Shown here: positions 1 through 10,514 of the stretch, piece by piece | Position numbering within the stretch: the first letter of the stretch is position 1 | Layout of the letters: each line of letters begins with the position of its first letter | Source: Cyrtodaria siliqua | Taxonomy: Eukaryota > Mollusca > Bivalvia > Adapedonta > Hiatellidae | Assembly: GCA_037043455.1 (NCBI GenBank) | Contig: JAWPHD010011489.1 | Span: forward strand, 1 to 64,000 | Length of the DNA stretch: 64,000 bases | Direction: 5' to 3' | Made by a program: the position numbers and the translations under genes | Notes under the pieces: generated by a model | The model's database searches: none | What the model was told of the DNA's origin: nothing | Seen by the model: the letters and a program-made list of their open reading frames with translations, nothing else

Positions 1-537
1 AAAATCTGCCGTTTGGTATTACACACAAACATACCAAAACTGCCGTTTGGTATTACACACAAACATACCAAAAACTGCCGTTTGGTATTACACACAAACA
101 TACCAAAATCTGTTTGGTATTACACACAAACATACCAAAATCTGCCGTTTGGTATTACACACAAACATACCAAAATCTGCCGTTTGGTATTACACACAAA
201 CATACCAAAATATGCCGTTTGGTATTACACACAAACATACCAAAAACTGCCGTTTGGTATTACACACAAACATACCAAAATATGCCGTTTGGTATTACAC
301 ACAAACATACCAAAAACTGCCGTTTGGTATTACACACAAACATACCAAAAACTGCCGTTTGGTATTACACACAAACATACCAAAATATGCCGTTTGGTAT
401 TACACACAAACATACCAAAATATGCCGTTTGGTATTACACACAAACATACCAAAAACTGCCGTTTGGTATTACACACAAACATACCAAAAACTGCCGTTT
501 GGTATTACACACAAACATACCAAAATCTGCCGTTTGG
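1..537. repeat. 34-bp hairpin minisatellite
   Basis: About 15-16 head-to-tail copies of a 34-bp unit containing TTTGGTATTACACAC and ATACCAAAA. The array is cut by the window's left edge and ends at about 537. Each unit carries the inverted pair TTTGGTAT / ATACCAAA around a 12-nt spacer, so each monomer can fold as a short hairpin. One copy near 111 has lost a few bases, and the others differ mainly at one or two positions (tctgcc, tatgcc, actgcc). Because the period is not a multiple of three, all forward frames stay open across it. I do not consider these coding. Confidence 0.95.
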
Positions 538-1014
538 CAAGAACCTATCAAGACACAAAACAGAGAAGATAGACACAGCTGACAAATGTGCCAGAATAGC
601 ATCACCAGACTGTGTCGCTCCATCATCTTCTGCTGCTCCGCAATGGTCATACGCCAGCACGTCTGCCATGACACAATACGAGACACAGTAGAATTCTAAT
701 CAAACTAGCAAGTGTGCCATAATAATAACCTAACTGTGAATATCCATATCCATAGTGTATGGCTTCCTTCGTCAACTGCATGGCTGTAGTTTCCTCTATC
801 ATTGTCGTCTGCCTTAAATAACTGTTGGATTGTAGCTCTCTTCACTGACTGCACGGCCGTTTTCTTTCGTTGACTGAAAACAAAACAAAAACAATTAGAA
901 ATATTATTTTCAACTACAACAAAATAGTTTCTGACCTTGACATAGTAAAAAATACTCCTAAGGAATGTGAGTGTAGATCACGAACACTTTGCTATGCTGC
1001 GGCAAGTCATGTCA
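538..1014. other. no gene seen between repeats
   Basis: Unique-looking AT-rich sequence between the 34-bp array and the foldback repeat. Short open frames exist but none shows a recognisable domain or splice structure. Confidence 0.5.
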
Positions 1015-3085
1015 TCACTGGTAGTTTTGATATTGTAGATTATAAGAATCTTTCATGGGTATCCGGTGAAGATAGGGAATTCCAACCTGAGGTATAACAG
1101 CCTCGGTTCCGATTAAAACACTTACCCCGAGGGTTGGAATTCCCCTTTCTGTCCCGAATACCCATGACAGATTCTTTTTCTTGCCTATCAGAGACATGTT
1201 GTGCGTTGAACGTTTTGCATGTTTTCCTGCATATCGGATGTTGGTGCGCGAGTGACTTTTATCTTTACCCATAAATATAAGACTTTCTTGCATACCGGAC
1301 AAGGATATCCGTCATTTTACCTGGGCTAGATATTTCCATCTCACCCTAGGGTCGAGATAAAATTCACGCGCGCCAACATCCGGTATGCAGGAAAACATGC
1401 AAAACGTCAATAGCTGGCGGCGTCAACGCACAACATGTCTCTGTTATGCAAGAAAAAGAATCTATCATGGGTATTCGGTTCAGATAGGGAATTCCAACCC
1501 TCGGTATAAGTTTTTAATCGGAACTCGGCAGAGCCTCGGTTCCGATAAAAACACGTATACCTCTGGTTGGAATTCCCTATCTTCACCGGATACCCATGAA
1601 CGATTCTTATATTACTGCATACCGGACAAGGATATCCGCCATTTTTTTTACCGGGGCTAGATTATAAGAATCTTTCATGGGTATTCGGTGAAGATAGAAA
1701 ATTCCAATCCGAGGTATAAGTGTTTATATCGGAACCGAGGCTCTGCCGAGGTTCCGATTAAAACACTTATGCCGAGGGTTAGAATTCCCTATCTGAACCG
1801 AATACCCATGATAGATTCTTTTTCTTGCATATCAGAGACATGTTGTGCGTCGACGCCGCCAGCTACTAACGTTTTGCATGTTTTCCTGCAGACCGGATGT
1901 TGGCGCGCGTGAATTTTATCTCGACCCTAGGGTGAGATGGAAATATCTAGCCCCGGTAAAATGGCGGATATTCTTGTCCGGTATGCAAGAAATTTCCATC
2001 TCACCCTAGAGTCGAGATAAAATTCACGCGCGCCAACATCCAGTATGCAGAAAAACATGGAAAAACATAGTAGCTGGCGACGTCAACGCATAAAATGTCT
2101 CAGATATGCAAGAAAAAGAATCTATCATGGGTATTCGGTGAAGATAGGGAATTCTTGCATACCGTACAAGGATATCCGTCATTTTACCGGGGCTAGATAT
2201 TTCCATCTCACCCTAGGGTCGAGATAAAATTCACGCGCGCCACCTTCCGGTATGCAGGAAAACATGCAAAACGTCAATAGCTAGCGGCGTCAACGCACAA
2301 CATATCTCTGTTAAGCAAGAACAATAATCTATCATGGGTATTCGGTTCAGATAGGAATCCCAACCCTCGGTATAATGTTTTAATCGGAGCCTCGGCAGAG
2401 CCTCGGTTCCGATAAAACACTTATACCTCGGGTTAGAATTCCCTATCTTCACCGGATACCCATTAAAGATTCTTATATTCTTGCATACCGGACAAGGATA
2501 TCCGCCATTTTACCGAGGCTAGATATTTCCATCTCACCCTAGGGTCGAGATAGAATTTACGCGCGCCAACATCCGGTATGCAGGAAAACATGCAAAACGT
2601 TAGTAGCTGGCGGCGTCGACGCATAACATGTCTCTGATATGCAAGAAAAAGAATATATCATGGGTACTCGGTTCAGATAGGGAATTCCAACCCGAGGTAT
2701 AAGTGTTTTAATCGGAACCTCGGCAGAGCCTCGGTTCCGATAAAAACACATACCTCGGGTTGGAATTCCCTATCTTCACCGGATACCCATGAAATATTCT
2801 TATATTCTTGCATACCGGACACGGATATCCGTCATTTTACCGGGGCTAGATATTTCCATCTCACCCATGCGAAAGTCAATAGCTGGCGGGGTCAACGCAC
2901 AACATTTCTCTGATATGCAAGAAAAAGAATCTATCATGGGTATTCGGTTCAGATAGGGAATTCCAACCCTTGGTATAAGTGTTTTAATCGGAACCTCGGC
3001 AGAGTCTCGGTTCCGATAAAAACACGTATACCTCGGGTTGGAATTCCCTATCTTCACCGAATACACATGAAAGATTCTTATAATC
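1015..3085. repeat. foldback-rich tandem repeat of about 340 bp
   Basis: Five to six copies of a unit that contains its own inverted repeat. One arm reads tcatgggtattcggttcag then atagggaattccaaccctcg. The other arm is its near reverse complement, with cgggttggaattccctatc then ttcaccggatacccatga. The arms are about 75 bp and the centre is cctcggcagagcctcgg. A second conserved block holds ctcaccctagggtcgagat, cgcgcgccaacatccggtat and gcaggaaaacatgcaaaac. Copies occur in both orientations, which suggests foldback transposition or recombination between inverted units. No coding capacity is recognised. It directly abuts the reverse transcriptase remnant at 3086. Confidence 0.85.
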
Positions 3086-4790
3086 CGGCATTCGTTTTCT
3101 AAAGGTCTGAAGTATAGATTACCTTCAATTATTGATTTAATGCATGCCGTGCTCAGATCGCCCAGTCCATTGAGGAATTTAGTATAAAATGGTGTCGTAG
3201 TGAACATGCGGACCCGAACTCTCTTTCTACTTGGAAATCTTTTTATTCAATTATAGATGCACGTATTAACTTTTATAATGATAACTCTTCTATATGCGAT
3301 ACCTAGGTTAAATCGGGAATTCAAGAATTTCATAATAAATTAGTTTTAGTTCCTGCTGATAAATCAGCTAATAACATAATTATTGTTTGACGCTTATAAT
3401 TACAGTACATCAATGATTTATCTCTGGAACTCAGTAATACTCCAGTTCAATCTATGTTTTTGTTTATACTGCATATCACTGGGTGCACCATTTTCAAGGC
3501 TGCGGTAGACGAAGGGCATAACAAACTTTCAACTACGAATTGGGATTCCTAAATTACATAAACAACATTATAAAGCCCGCTTATAGTGCCTGCACCACTA
3601 CAAATATATTCAAACTGTTAACATCTTGTCTTACTGCCGTTAAAGTTCAAGTTAAACAATATTGTGCTAAAGCTTTAATATGACAACTCTGTGATCAGCT
3701 TACTTTGGTCGATTAAAAATTCAGGAGACGTTCTTGATAACATTTGCAGTAAACGTCCAGTTTCATCTATAAGTACTTCTGACTTCTCAACACGATATAC
3801 AACCTTACCACATCACCTTATCAAAGACAAGCTTATTGCTCTCATTCCAACAACGTTCCCTAAAGAAAAAACTACATGTTTGGCCTGTAACAAAATTAAT
3901 GCGTGTTTTTTTTACTAACGGCAGTTTAGACAATTACACTATGTGGACTTGCCAAGAAGTTTGTGAAGCACTCATTTCCTATTAGATAATATTTTCGTCA
4001 AGTATGGTTGTTGGTATCCCTATGTGTACGTTCGTACCTCTTGTCATAGATTTGTTCTTGTATTACTATAAAAGAGATTTCATCCGATATTCAGACAGAT
4101 GTTATTGAAGCCTTTAATGACACCTCTCGGTATCTGGATGACATATTGAACATTGGCAATCCTTTCCTATCTACTATGGTTAATATTATCTATCCTAAAG
4201 AACTTCAACTCAACAAAGTAACATTTCTGATACTGTCACTTTTTTCCTTGATTTACATCTCTCTATTAAAAATGATGAACTAATTAGTAAAATCTATGAC
4301 GAGAAAGATGACATTAATTTTGATATAGTTGAATATCCCCACTTAGATGGGGAACTTTCCCGAGCTACTTCTTATGGGGTATGTTTCTCAACTTATTATT
4401 TTTTTCTAGAGCTTGTAGTCGTGTTGAGGATTTTAATATTCGTAATATTTGTATAAATAAAAAACTTCTCCAGCAAGGCTATCGTTACCATAAACTTCGA
4501 AAAACATTTGCAAAATGTAATTATCGTAAACCTGATCTACTTTTAAAATATAAAAGTTACTTAAGAACTCTTCTGCGACAATAACTATCACAACCTTTCT
4601 ATGGTGATGTGATTTACAACTTCGTAAGATACTTGGTCATAATCATTTTCATACAATCTTTATAATATCAAAAGAGATTATTTTGCAACGCACTGCATGT
4701 TTAGTGGTTGACCCATGTACAGTTCGCCACTATGCTTTCCTCTTTGACTGTGCGATGACCGGACAGATTGTGGACCCTCTGATGACGTTT
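3086..4790 (+). pseudogene. decayed Penelope-like reverse transcriptase
   Basis: This is a degenerate retroelement ORF broken by stops and frameshifts. Readable pieces in order: a segment with DPNSL and IDARINFY (about 3205-3275); VLVPADKSANNIIIV (about 3347-3390); an intact stretch with STSDFSTRYTTLPHHLIKDK (3691-3918), matching the RT region that precedes the catalytic core; and RYLDDILNI (about 4125-4155), the YxDD-type motif. These are followed by a block with FLDLHLSIK, IYDEKDDINF and YPHLDGELSRATSYGV. The C-terminal part includes LVVDPCTVRHYAFLFDC near 4690-4760. The order matches a family of metazoan reverse transcriptases that I place with the Penelope-like elements. The Penelope assignment is from memory of the family and is less certain than the RT call. 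It is not functional. Confidence 0.75.
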
Positions 4791-5222
4791 ACCTAAATCC
4801 TCATAGAACGGTAGCGTTTGAGGTTTGTCTTAAGTCTTGTCTTGGAGTACCCTTAACGGATTTTCTCTTCTTGCTTTGTGGCTTTCTATACATAATTAAT
4901 ATTATATATACATGACCATTTATGTGTTTTAGTTACATTGCCTATTAATGCTGCTCAGTTTATTAGAAAATATAACTTGGTGGGGATATCTTTATTTACA
5001 CTGTCCCGTTAAGAGACTTAAAGTGAGGTTAGTTCACCCTAGAACCTGGTTTAAACCCCCGAAGACCATTTTGCCACTGACCATTCCAATGCGGTAGCCC
5101 TATTGTCAACCCTTTTATGTTTGTGATGCCCTATCTTGCCGTTTATTCATCTTTGTAATGGTTGTTTGTTTCTGTGCGTGTTTGTGATTGACTGTGGTCC
5201 TTGAATGCTACATTTCCTGTTC
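4791..5222 (+). repeat. probable 3' region of the RT element / dispersed repeat
   Basis: Directly follows the RT remnant. Contains tatttacactgtcccgttaa (about 4991), acctggtttaaacccccgaa and gccactgaccattccaatgc (about 5075), then ggtagccctattgtcaaccc and a T/G-rich tract ending ccttgaatgctacatttcct. The same blocks recur around 6400-6650 (minus), 56440-56660, 58665-58870, 59330-59545, 61835-61900 and 62672-62765. They probably derive from the untranslated end of one retroelement family. That link is inference from adjacency. Confidence 0.7.
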
Positions 5223-6400
5223 GACGTTTACAGGTCCTTTGGGATCAACGAGCGCAATGAGGTAGAATACCGCTTAACCGGTGCTAGGAGGCGAGAGAGG
5301 TGTTGCTTCTTACACTACCTCTCATGAACAGACTCAATAAAACCGAGTCTGCTACATTATTTTCTTGGTTGTGTTTGTTGCTTCCAAAGGATCTCCCTTG
5401 TCAATATTTATCAACATTCACACTAGTGCTCGTTTAGCGCAGTGCCGCAGCTGTAAAACGTCTCTCCGTGCTACGAATCAGTAGTGTTATTATTACTGGC
5501 CCTTTGGGATCAACGAGCCCAATATAGGTGGTTATGAAGTATAATACCGCTTAAGCCGATGCTAGGGGTCATGAGAGGTGTTCCTTTTTTTTTACATTAC
5601 TTCTCATGAACAGACACAATACAATTGAATCTGCTGCTTTATTCTCTTGGTTGTGTTCTTTGCTTCCAAAGGATCTCCCTTATCAGTTATTTGTATCTAC
5701 TTTCTATATAAGAACAACACTTATTACCTTGACAATGCATTTGATGGCTCCACTCATACAGGAACGGATACTCCACTCACGGTACAGACAGTTTTTTACC
5801 ATGATTTTTGTACCATGAGTGCGTTTAGCAGGCGTGAATGAAAAATAGTAGTCTAGATCATCTGCGACGCTTGTTTTTTTAAGAAAAACGTCGAGTTTGT
5901 AATTATAATCAAGCGTCGGAGATGATCAAGACTGAAGAAATAGTGGTAGTATTACAGTCGCATTAATGGCACAGAGGAACTATCGTACGCGAAATGTACT
6001 ATTATCGATAACAGAACGTAGCTTCGTAGTAAAGTTAAGCCTATGTAACAAGCGTATATTGTATGGTATATACTATTCAAATTACTGAGTTGTATACTAT
6101 ATCAAGTACTAGTGTCTGTAAATGGTTTATACCGTTTCTTTCATTTTATATGCAACTCTTCCTTTTTTTAGGCTTGATGCGTGAGAGGTATTGCACTTAA
6201 CATTACCTCTCATGAACAGACTCAATCAAACCGAGTCTATTACTTTTATCGCTTGTTTGTGTTTTTGCTTCCAAGGTATTTTCAGTATATATTGACATTC
6301 ACACTAGCGTTTGTTTAGTGCTGTGTGACGGCCGTAAAAAGTCGCCCCGACTACAGATCAGTAGTGTTATTATTTACTGATCCTTTGGGATCATATATAG
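5223..6400 (+). repeat. three copies of a ~275-bp repeat with a two-stem motif
   Basis: The block starting at cctttgggatcaacgag occurs at 5237 and 5509, about 275 bp apart. A third, diverged copy runs about 6165-6390 and ends in tcctttgggatc. Each contains the two-stem motif GAGAGGT...ACCTCTC followed by CAGACTC...GAGTCTG (copy 1: stems 5295-5301/5317-5323 and 5329-5335/5345-5351; copy 3 in about 6178-6245). The second copy is decayed. Between copies 2 and 3 lies a short foldback at 5856-5927 with arms gatcatctgcgacgctt and its near complement. Confidence 0.75.
5856..5927. repeat. short foldback
   Basis: Arms gatcatctgcgacgcttg and caagcgtcggagatgatc pair with one mismatch around a 36-nt AT-rich centre. 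No coding content. Confidence 0.7.
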
Positions 6401-6660
6401 ATAGATTTATTTCGGCAAAAATACAGATGTTCATACATGGTTAAAAAGACAACACAAAATGATATATAGGGTCCTATAGAAACCACAGCGTCCGAACGCA
6501 ATGGCATCGTAGGTCCGCACTGTACTGCAAACAAGGACTTGAAACTACAATGAAAGAGACAAAAAACAACAGAAAGGGTGGTGAAGACAGGGTTACCGAC
6601 TTGGAACGGTCAGTAGGCAATAAGACCTACTGGTTAGCTTGAATCGATTTTATATGCGCA
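6401..6660 (-). repeat. dispersed retroelement-end repeat, reverse copy
   Basis: On the minus strand this reads actgaccgttccaagtcggt followed by aaccctgtcttcaccaccc, matching the gccactgaccgttcc block near 5075 and elsewhere. It extends into a region with ggtcctatagaaaccacagc on the plus strand. Non-coding. Confidence 0.6.
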
Positions 6661-7650
6661 CAATCCTCGCTATTATCCTGTCTTCAGCGCCCAAATAGAC
6701 AAGACAGTGTAAACAAAACTAAATCCCGTCAAAAGGAAATCTCTAACAATAAAGTCCACATCCAGAGAAACCAACTAAAGATATACATACAAAATAATAA
6801 ACATCTCAGGATGTATCCAGAATCCTGAGATACATAGAATAAAAATAAAATGCATGCATTAGATATAAACCATGCTTTGCACATAAATGATTTTCCCTTA
6901 ATTCCATTGTGGTCCTTGATAATGACGGCGTGACACATAGCGGCATAAGTATCACATTAACTATCCATTATGTAACACATTTCTTTAACATTAGCACATG
7001 CGAGACATAAATATCACATAATAATTGATATTGGCATTTTAATAATATCACATAGATAATTAACAATTACTACCATTAAATGGAAATGGACAATTGACTA
7101 TCATCTAAATGAATAGTAAATTAATTATAACATAGATAATTTAAATGACTAGCATTATACGGAAATGGACAACTGACTTTCACTACTGGACTCACACCAC
7201 TATTATCTCCCTTGAATACTCGTGCCCTACAGATAAAGGAGGTAGATAAAAAAACAAGTTCGCTTTTCTACATTTTACAGGATACATTGATTTATCTTTA
7301 CCAGGTTCTAAATCTACAGCATTTTAGGAAGAGATCACAGAAAAATGCATGTTGATATAAGATTTCTAGCTAATTCTGCCTCATTTTACACATCATGGGT
7401 CTAATCACCACGGGGTTGTATTTTTGTCTAAATTTTGATAGGTGTCACGCAAACATGAAATTAAAAAAAGTTCAATCTGGTAAATATTTGTTAAATGTGT
7501 TTTAAATTGCAGATATTGGATCAATGAAGAATTTAAGCATAAATATACATGTTGCAAAATCTGTTTTATCTCTATGCCACGAACAAAAACAATACAATGG
7601 GACCCTATGGAAAATTAATTGTGGTGTGAGACGTACTGTACAAATACACT
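6661..7650. other. AT-rich interval without a recognised gene
   Basis: I see only short chance open frames. Sequence around 6950-7150 contains loosely repeated stretches with aatatcacatagataattaa and ggaaatggacaa(c/t)tgac, suggesting a decayed local duplication. The right end (about 7440-7650) is probably the 3' untranslated end of the adjacent minus-strand LINE. Confidence 0.4.
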
Positions 7651-8365
7651 CTAATTAGGCATCGATTGATTTTTGATAGCTACCTTGAAATCCCAAAGAC
7701 CATTTATGTTTCTTATATGAAGAGGTAACTCATTCCATAAAGTACACCCTTTATATGCAAATGACTTTATACCAAAACCTTTGACTTTGGGAACTGAGAA
7801 ACATCCTTTATCCCGAAATCTTGTAGAGTGTTCGTGAACAGAACTTGCTAAAGTAAAATGCTCACCCATATATCAGGGGCAATACCTGACTTTAGTTTAA
7901 AAACATGACATAAAGTAATTTGATCAACTCTTTTTGTAACGGGTAACCAGTTCAAAAATTTGAAATGTTCTGGTCCAACATGTGTTCTATGGTCAAGGTT
8001 TAAAACAAACCTAATCAATTTATTTTGGGTAGTTTGGAGTCTATTTTTCAATAACTTGGACAACCCTGGTAACCATAATGAACATGCATATCCAAAGTGA
8101 CACTGAATAAGGGACATAACCAGAAGTTTTTTAGTATGTTGAGTGAGAAATTCACACATTCTATATAGAAATTTTAACCTTGAATTAGCCTTCTGTATGA
8201 TAGACCGTGCCATTGTTTCACAAGATAAACTCTGATCTAGAGTTGCACCAAGGTATTTGACTGAAGATTTAGACTTTATAGTCTTACTGTTACAAGATAT
8301 ATTCATATTGATCTCAACCTGGACTCAGAACCAAATAAAATAGATTCAAGACCAATCTTTGTGAC
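7651..8365 (-). pseudogene. 5'-truncated non-LTR retrotransposon RT C-terminus
   Basis: Two overlapping minus-strand frames (8306-7848 and 7869-7651) encode the carboxy end of a LINE reverse transcriptase. The first carries VKYLGATLDQSLS, then ANSRLKFLYRMCEFLTQHTK, LIQCHFGYACSLW and a block with RLQTTQNKLIRFVL, typical of the jockey/CR1-like group. The second carries TRFRDKGCFSVP, then AYKGCTLWNELPLHIRN, the usual final block. A frameshift near 7860 separates them. On the upstream side the sequence still reads SILFGSE up to about 8365, after which the similarity stops. This is consistent with ordinary 5' truncation on insertion. A decayed copy, not a gene. Confidence 0.85.
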
Positions 8366-8545
8366 TTTAAAGTAAAGTATCGCTTAAGCCGGTGCTAGGA
8401 GGCGTGAGAGGTGTTGCATCTTATAATTACCTCTAATCACTATACATTACTTGCCATGAACAAACTCAATAACACCGAGTCTGCTACTTTTATCTGTTGT
8501 TAGTGTTTGTTGCTTCCAAGGGATTCCATTTTCAGTATTTATTTA
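8366..8545 (+). repeat. copy 4 of the two-stem motif repeat
   Basis: Begins cgcttaagccggtgctagg and carries gtgagaggtgttgcatctt, acctctaatcactatac and, further on, aacaccgagtctgctac. The first hairpin is interrupted by about 25 extra bases relative to the copies near 5300 and 6200. It ends in the cttccaagggattccattt block, also seen near 5385 and 6272. Confidence 0.65.
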
Positions 8546-8550
8546 ACAGA

Positions 8551-8705
8551 TAATGTATGGTGCTGAGGTCCATATGCAAGTTTATGGACTGGGCAGTCAG
8601 ACCTAGAATTTTATATGGACCGAAGCGCAGCTGAGGTCCATATAACGTTCCAGGTCTGACTGCCCAGTCCATAAACTTCATATGGACCGAAGCACCATAC
8701 ATTAT
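8551..8705. mobile_element. foldback (MITE-like) element
   Basis: Near-perfect inverted repeat: arm 8551-8604 (taatgtatggtgctgaggtc then catatgcaagtttatggact) pairs with 8652-8705. The centre (8605-8651) is itself partly palindromic (tatatggaccgaagcg / cagctgaggtccatata). The whole unit could extrude as a cruciform. No transposase is encoded. Confidence 0.85.
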
Positions 8706-9580
8706 TTGTTGTATTATACCGAATTATACCGAACCGGAACGGGCGCCCGGTTAATATGCAACTTTATGGACCGGATGACGTCACATTAAACAAAGAGTGG
8801 AATATGCAAATGAGGTATAATATTATCAGTTAAACACGTCACACGTCATTCGCAACATCTCGTATGCTTTCACGATTGGTCACACGTTTTAATCTTTAAT
8901 CGTCTCGTGTAGGACAAAATCATCATTGTGAATCAGACGCATTTCCTTGCTAAATCATCATTGTGAATCAGACGCATTTCCTTGCTAAACGCTTTTTCTA
9001 AGGGGAGAGGCTAGTTACCAGCCATATGGAGTACACAGAAAGTGATGACGTCATTTTGTATACACATTGTCGCATTGCGCAATCGAACACACACAATAGA
9101 CTGCACATGGGAGCAATTCTGTCTTTTGGTAACTGTTGCGATCCATGATCATATAGTGAAAACACTTTGTAGAAATGTAGTACAATGTATTTTACAAGTT
9201 AGCCAATTTACATTGAAATTAGGCCACTTAAACATTCGGTACCTGGCTGATTCGGACCCCATTATAATTTCCTGATTTCTGTATTAATACATACTATTGT
9301 ATTAATTCAGAGCTGACTATTTATGTTCGAAACAATGCTTAATTAGAACACAGAAATGTTTTATTATAGATTATTTATTGTATTTATTAATGTTTTTCCT
9401 TTGTTCTCGTTTAATTTTTCATAAACCTGAAGGTCTGAGCCTAAACCGTGCTATAAATGGCGGTATATTTCAGACGTGTTATAAATGACAGATTCGGCAG
9501 TTATACCATGGTCTACTCAGTTTTAAACGCGCCTAGTTGTAATGTTTACACACAACCTGTTTATCAGCTATGTAAAACAC
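8706..9580. other. intergenic; short tandem duplication and CRE-like sites
   Basis: A 37-bp direct duplication starting aaatcatcattgtgaatcag occurs twice back to back near 8916-8990. TGACGTCA octamers lie at 8776-8783 and 9046-9053. These match the CRE consensus, but no gene start is visible nearby, so regulatory meaning is unproven. Short open frames at 9042-9275 and 9457-9672 show no domain. Confidence 0.45.
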
Positions 9581-10215
9581 TCCCTTACCAAAAATATAGG
9601 CTTCTGGCGACTATTTGCTGCAACTCTGCGGCAAACATTGCTGCAAAGCTGCGGCGAACAAGTTTAGTTTAAACTTATTTATTTTACATCGTTTGTAACG
9701 AAAGCTCTTTGAACTTATTTTGAATCACTCTCGATGTCTTCCTGGGTAGAACCAGTACTAAGCAATGCAGATAAAGTGTCTTGCTCAGGGACACAACGCA
9801 TATGGCAATGACGGGAATCGAACCTACGACTTTTGGATCATGGGCCCAACGCTCTACCACTAGACCACAGCGCTCCACGGCGAACAAGTTTGCGGCGATG
9901 TTGCGGTACACTTTTATCATGCCGCAGCGAACAAATATGCAAATGAGGTTATGGTGATGTTCCGGCGATGTTCACCACAACTTTGCCGCAGTCCTCATTT
10001 GCATGGTAAAAGTGTGCGGCAACTTTGCAGCAAACTTCATTTGAATAACGCTTTTAGCTGTAATCTTCTGGCGATGTTCGCTGCAACTTTGCAGCAAACT
10101 TCATTTGCATAAAATGTTTCTCTACACTGTTCTGGCGATGCTTGTGGTGATGTTTGCTGCAAAGTTGCGGCAATGTTCGCCAACACATCGCGGCAAAGTT
10201 TTTCAAAATAAATAA
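9581..10215. repeat. palindromic repeat built on TTGCGGCGATGTT-like units
   Basis: Interspersed direct and inverted copies of ttgcggcgatgttgcgg and aactttgc(a/c)gcaaactt. The left part (9600-9665) and right part (9878-10210) were one repeat before a SINE inserted. Within the right part, cctcatttgcatggtaaaag is the complement of a stretch near 9905-9955, making a large hairpin with atgcaaatgagg at the inner ends. Related but diverged units occur at 13690-13860. Confidence 0.75.
9666..9877 (-). mobile_element. tRNA-derived SINE, family A, copy 1
   Basis: On the minus strand it starts at 9877 with a tRNA-like head: box A-like tggtctagtggtagagcg and box B-like ggttcgattcc. It continues through ccctgagcaagacactttat, ggttctacccaggaag and catcgagagtgattcaaaat to an AT-rich tail. 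The 14-bp sequence cggcgaacaagttt lies at both ends (9652-9665 and 9878-9891). This is a clean target-site duplication within the host palindromic repeat, so the insertion is relatively young. The short reading frame here is incidental. Confidence 0.92.
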
Positions 10216-10514
10216 TGGACTGAAATTATGAAATGAAACAATGGTGCGCCGTTTTAAAAAAATATATATTTAGATCAAAAACATGATTTTTTTTCACTAT
10301 TTAACATGGACTGCACCAAATTTAAATAAATGGGAACGATTTAAATAAATCGACACTAAATAAATGCTCTCGATTTAAAGTATATCCTTACGATTTGTTA
10401 TGGGGGGTGTTGCGGGTGTCCGACCAAAGTTGACGTTTCAAAATGTCTCGTGAGGGTCCCATGCCTAGTTAGAAAATTCCCCACGGGTATATGTCTCACG
10501 CCCATTGTTTTACG
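10216..10514. other. AT-rich spacer, nothing recognised
   Basis: Contains loosely repeated atttaaataaat and aataaatg stretches but no gene or element I can name. Confidence 0.4.

Noticed and set aside
13..691. Three overlapping forward open frames of 150-214 codons
   Set aside because: They are translations of the 34-bp minisatellite in three frames, with no start context and no domain.
4770..4800. Hammerhead ribozyme core (ctgatga) near the RT element
   Set aside because: The single ctgatga at about 4777 lies within the decayed RT coding part and lacks the paired gaaa core and stems. No hammerhead was found in the two-stem motif copies either.
9800..9877. Functional tRNA gene
   Set aside because: The head has box A and B, but it continues into a SINE body with a target-site duplication and the arms do not close as a canonical cloverleaf.
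9684..9920. 78-codon minus-strand open frame
   Set aside because: It runs through a tRNA-derived SINE and is not a gene.
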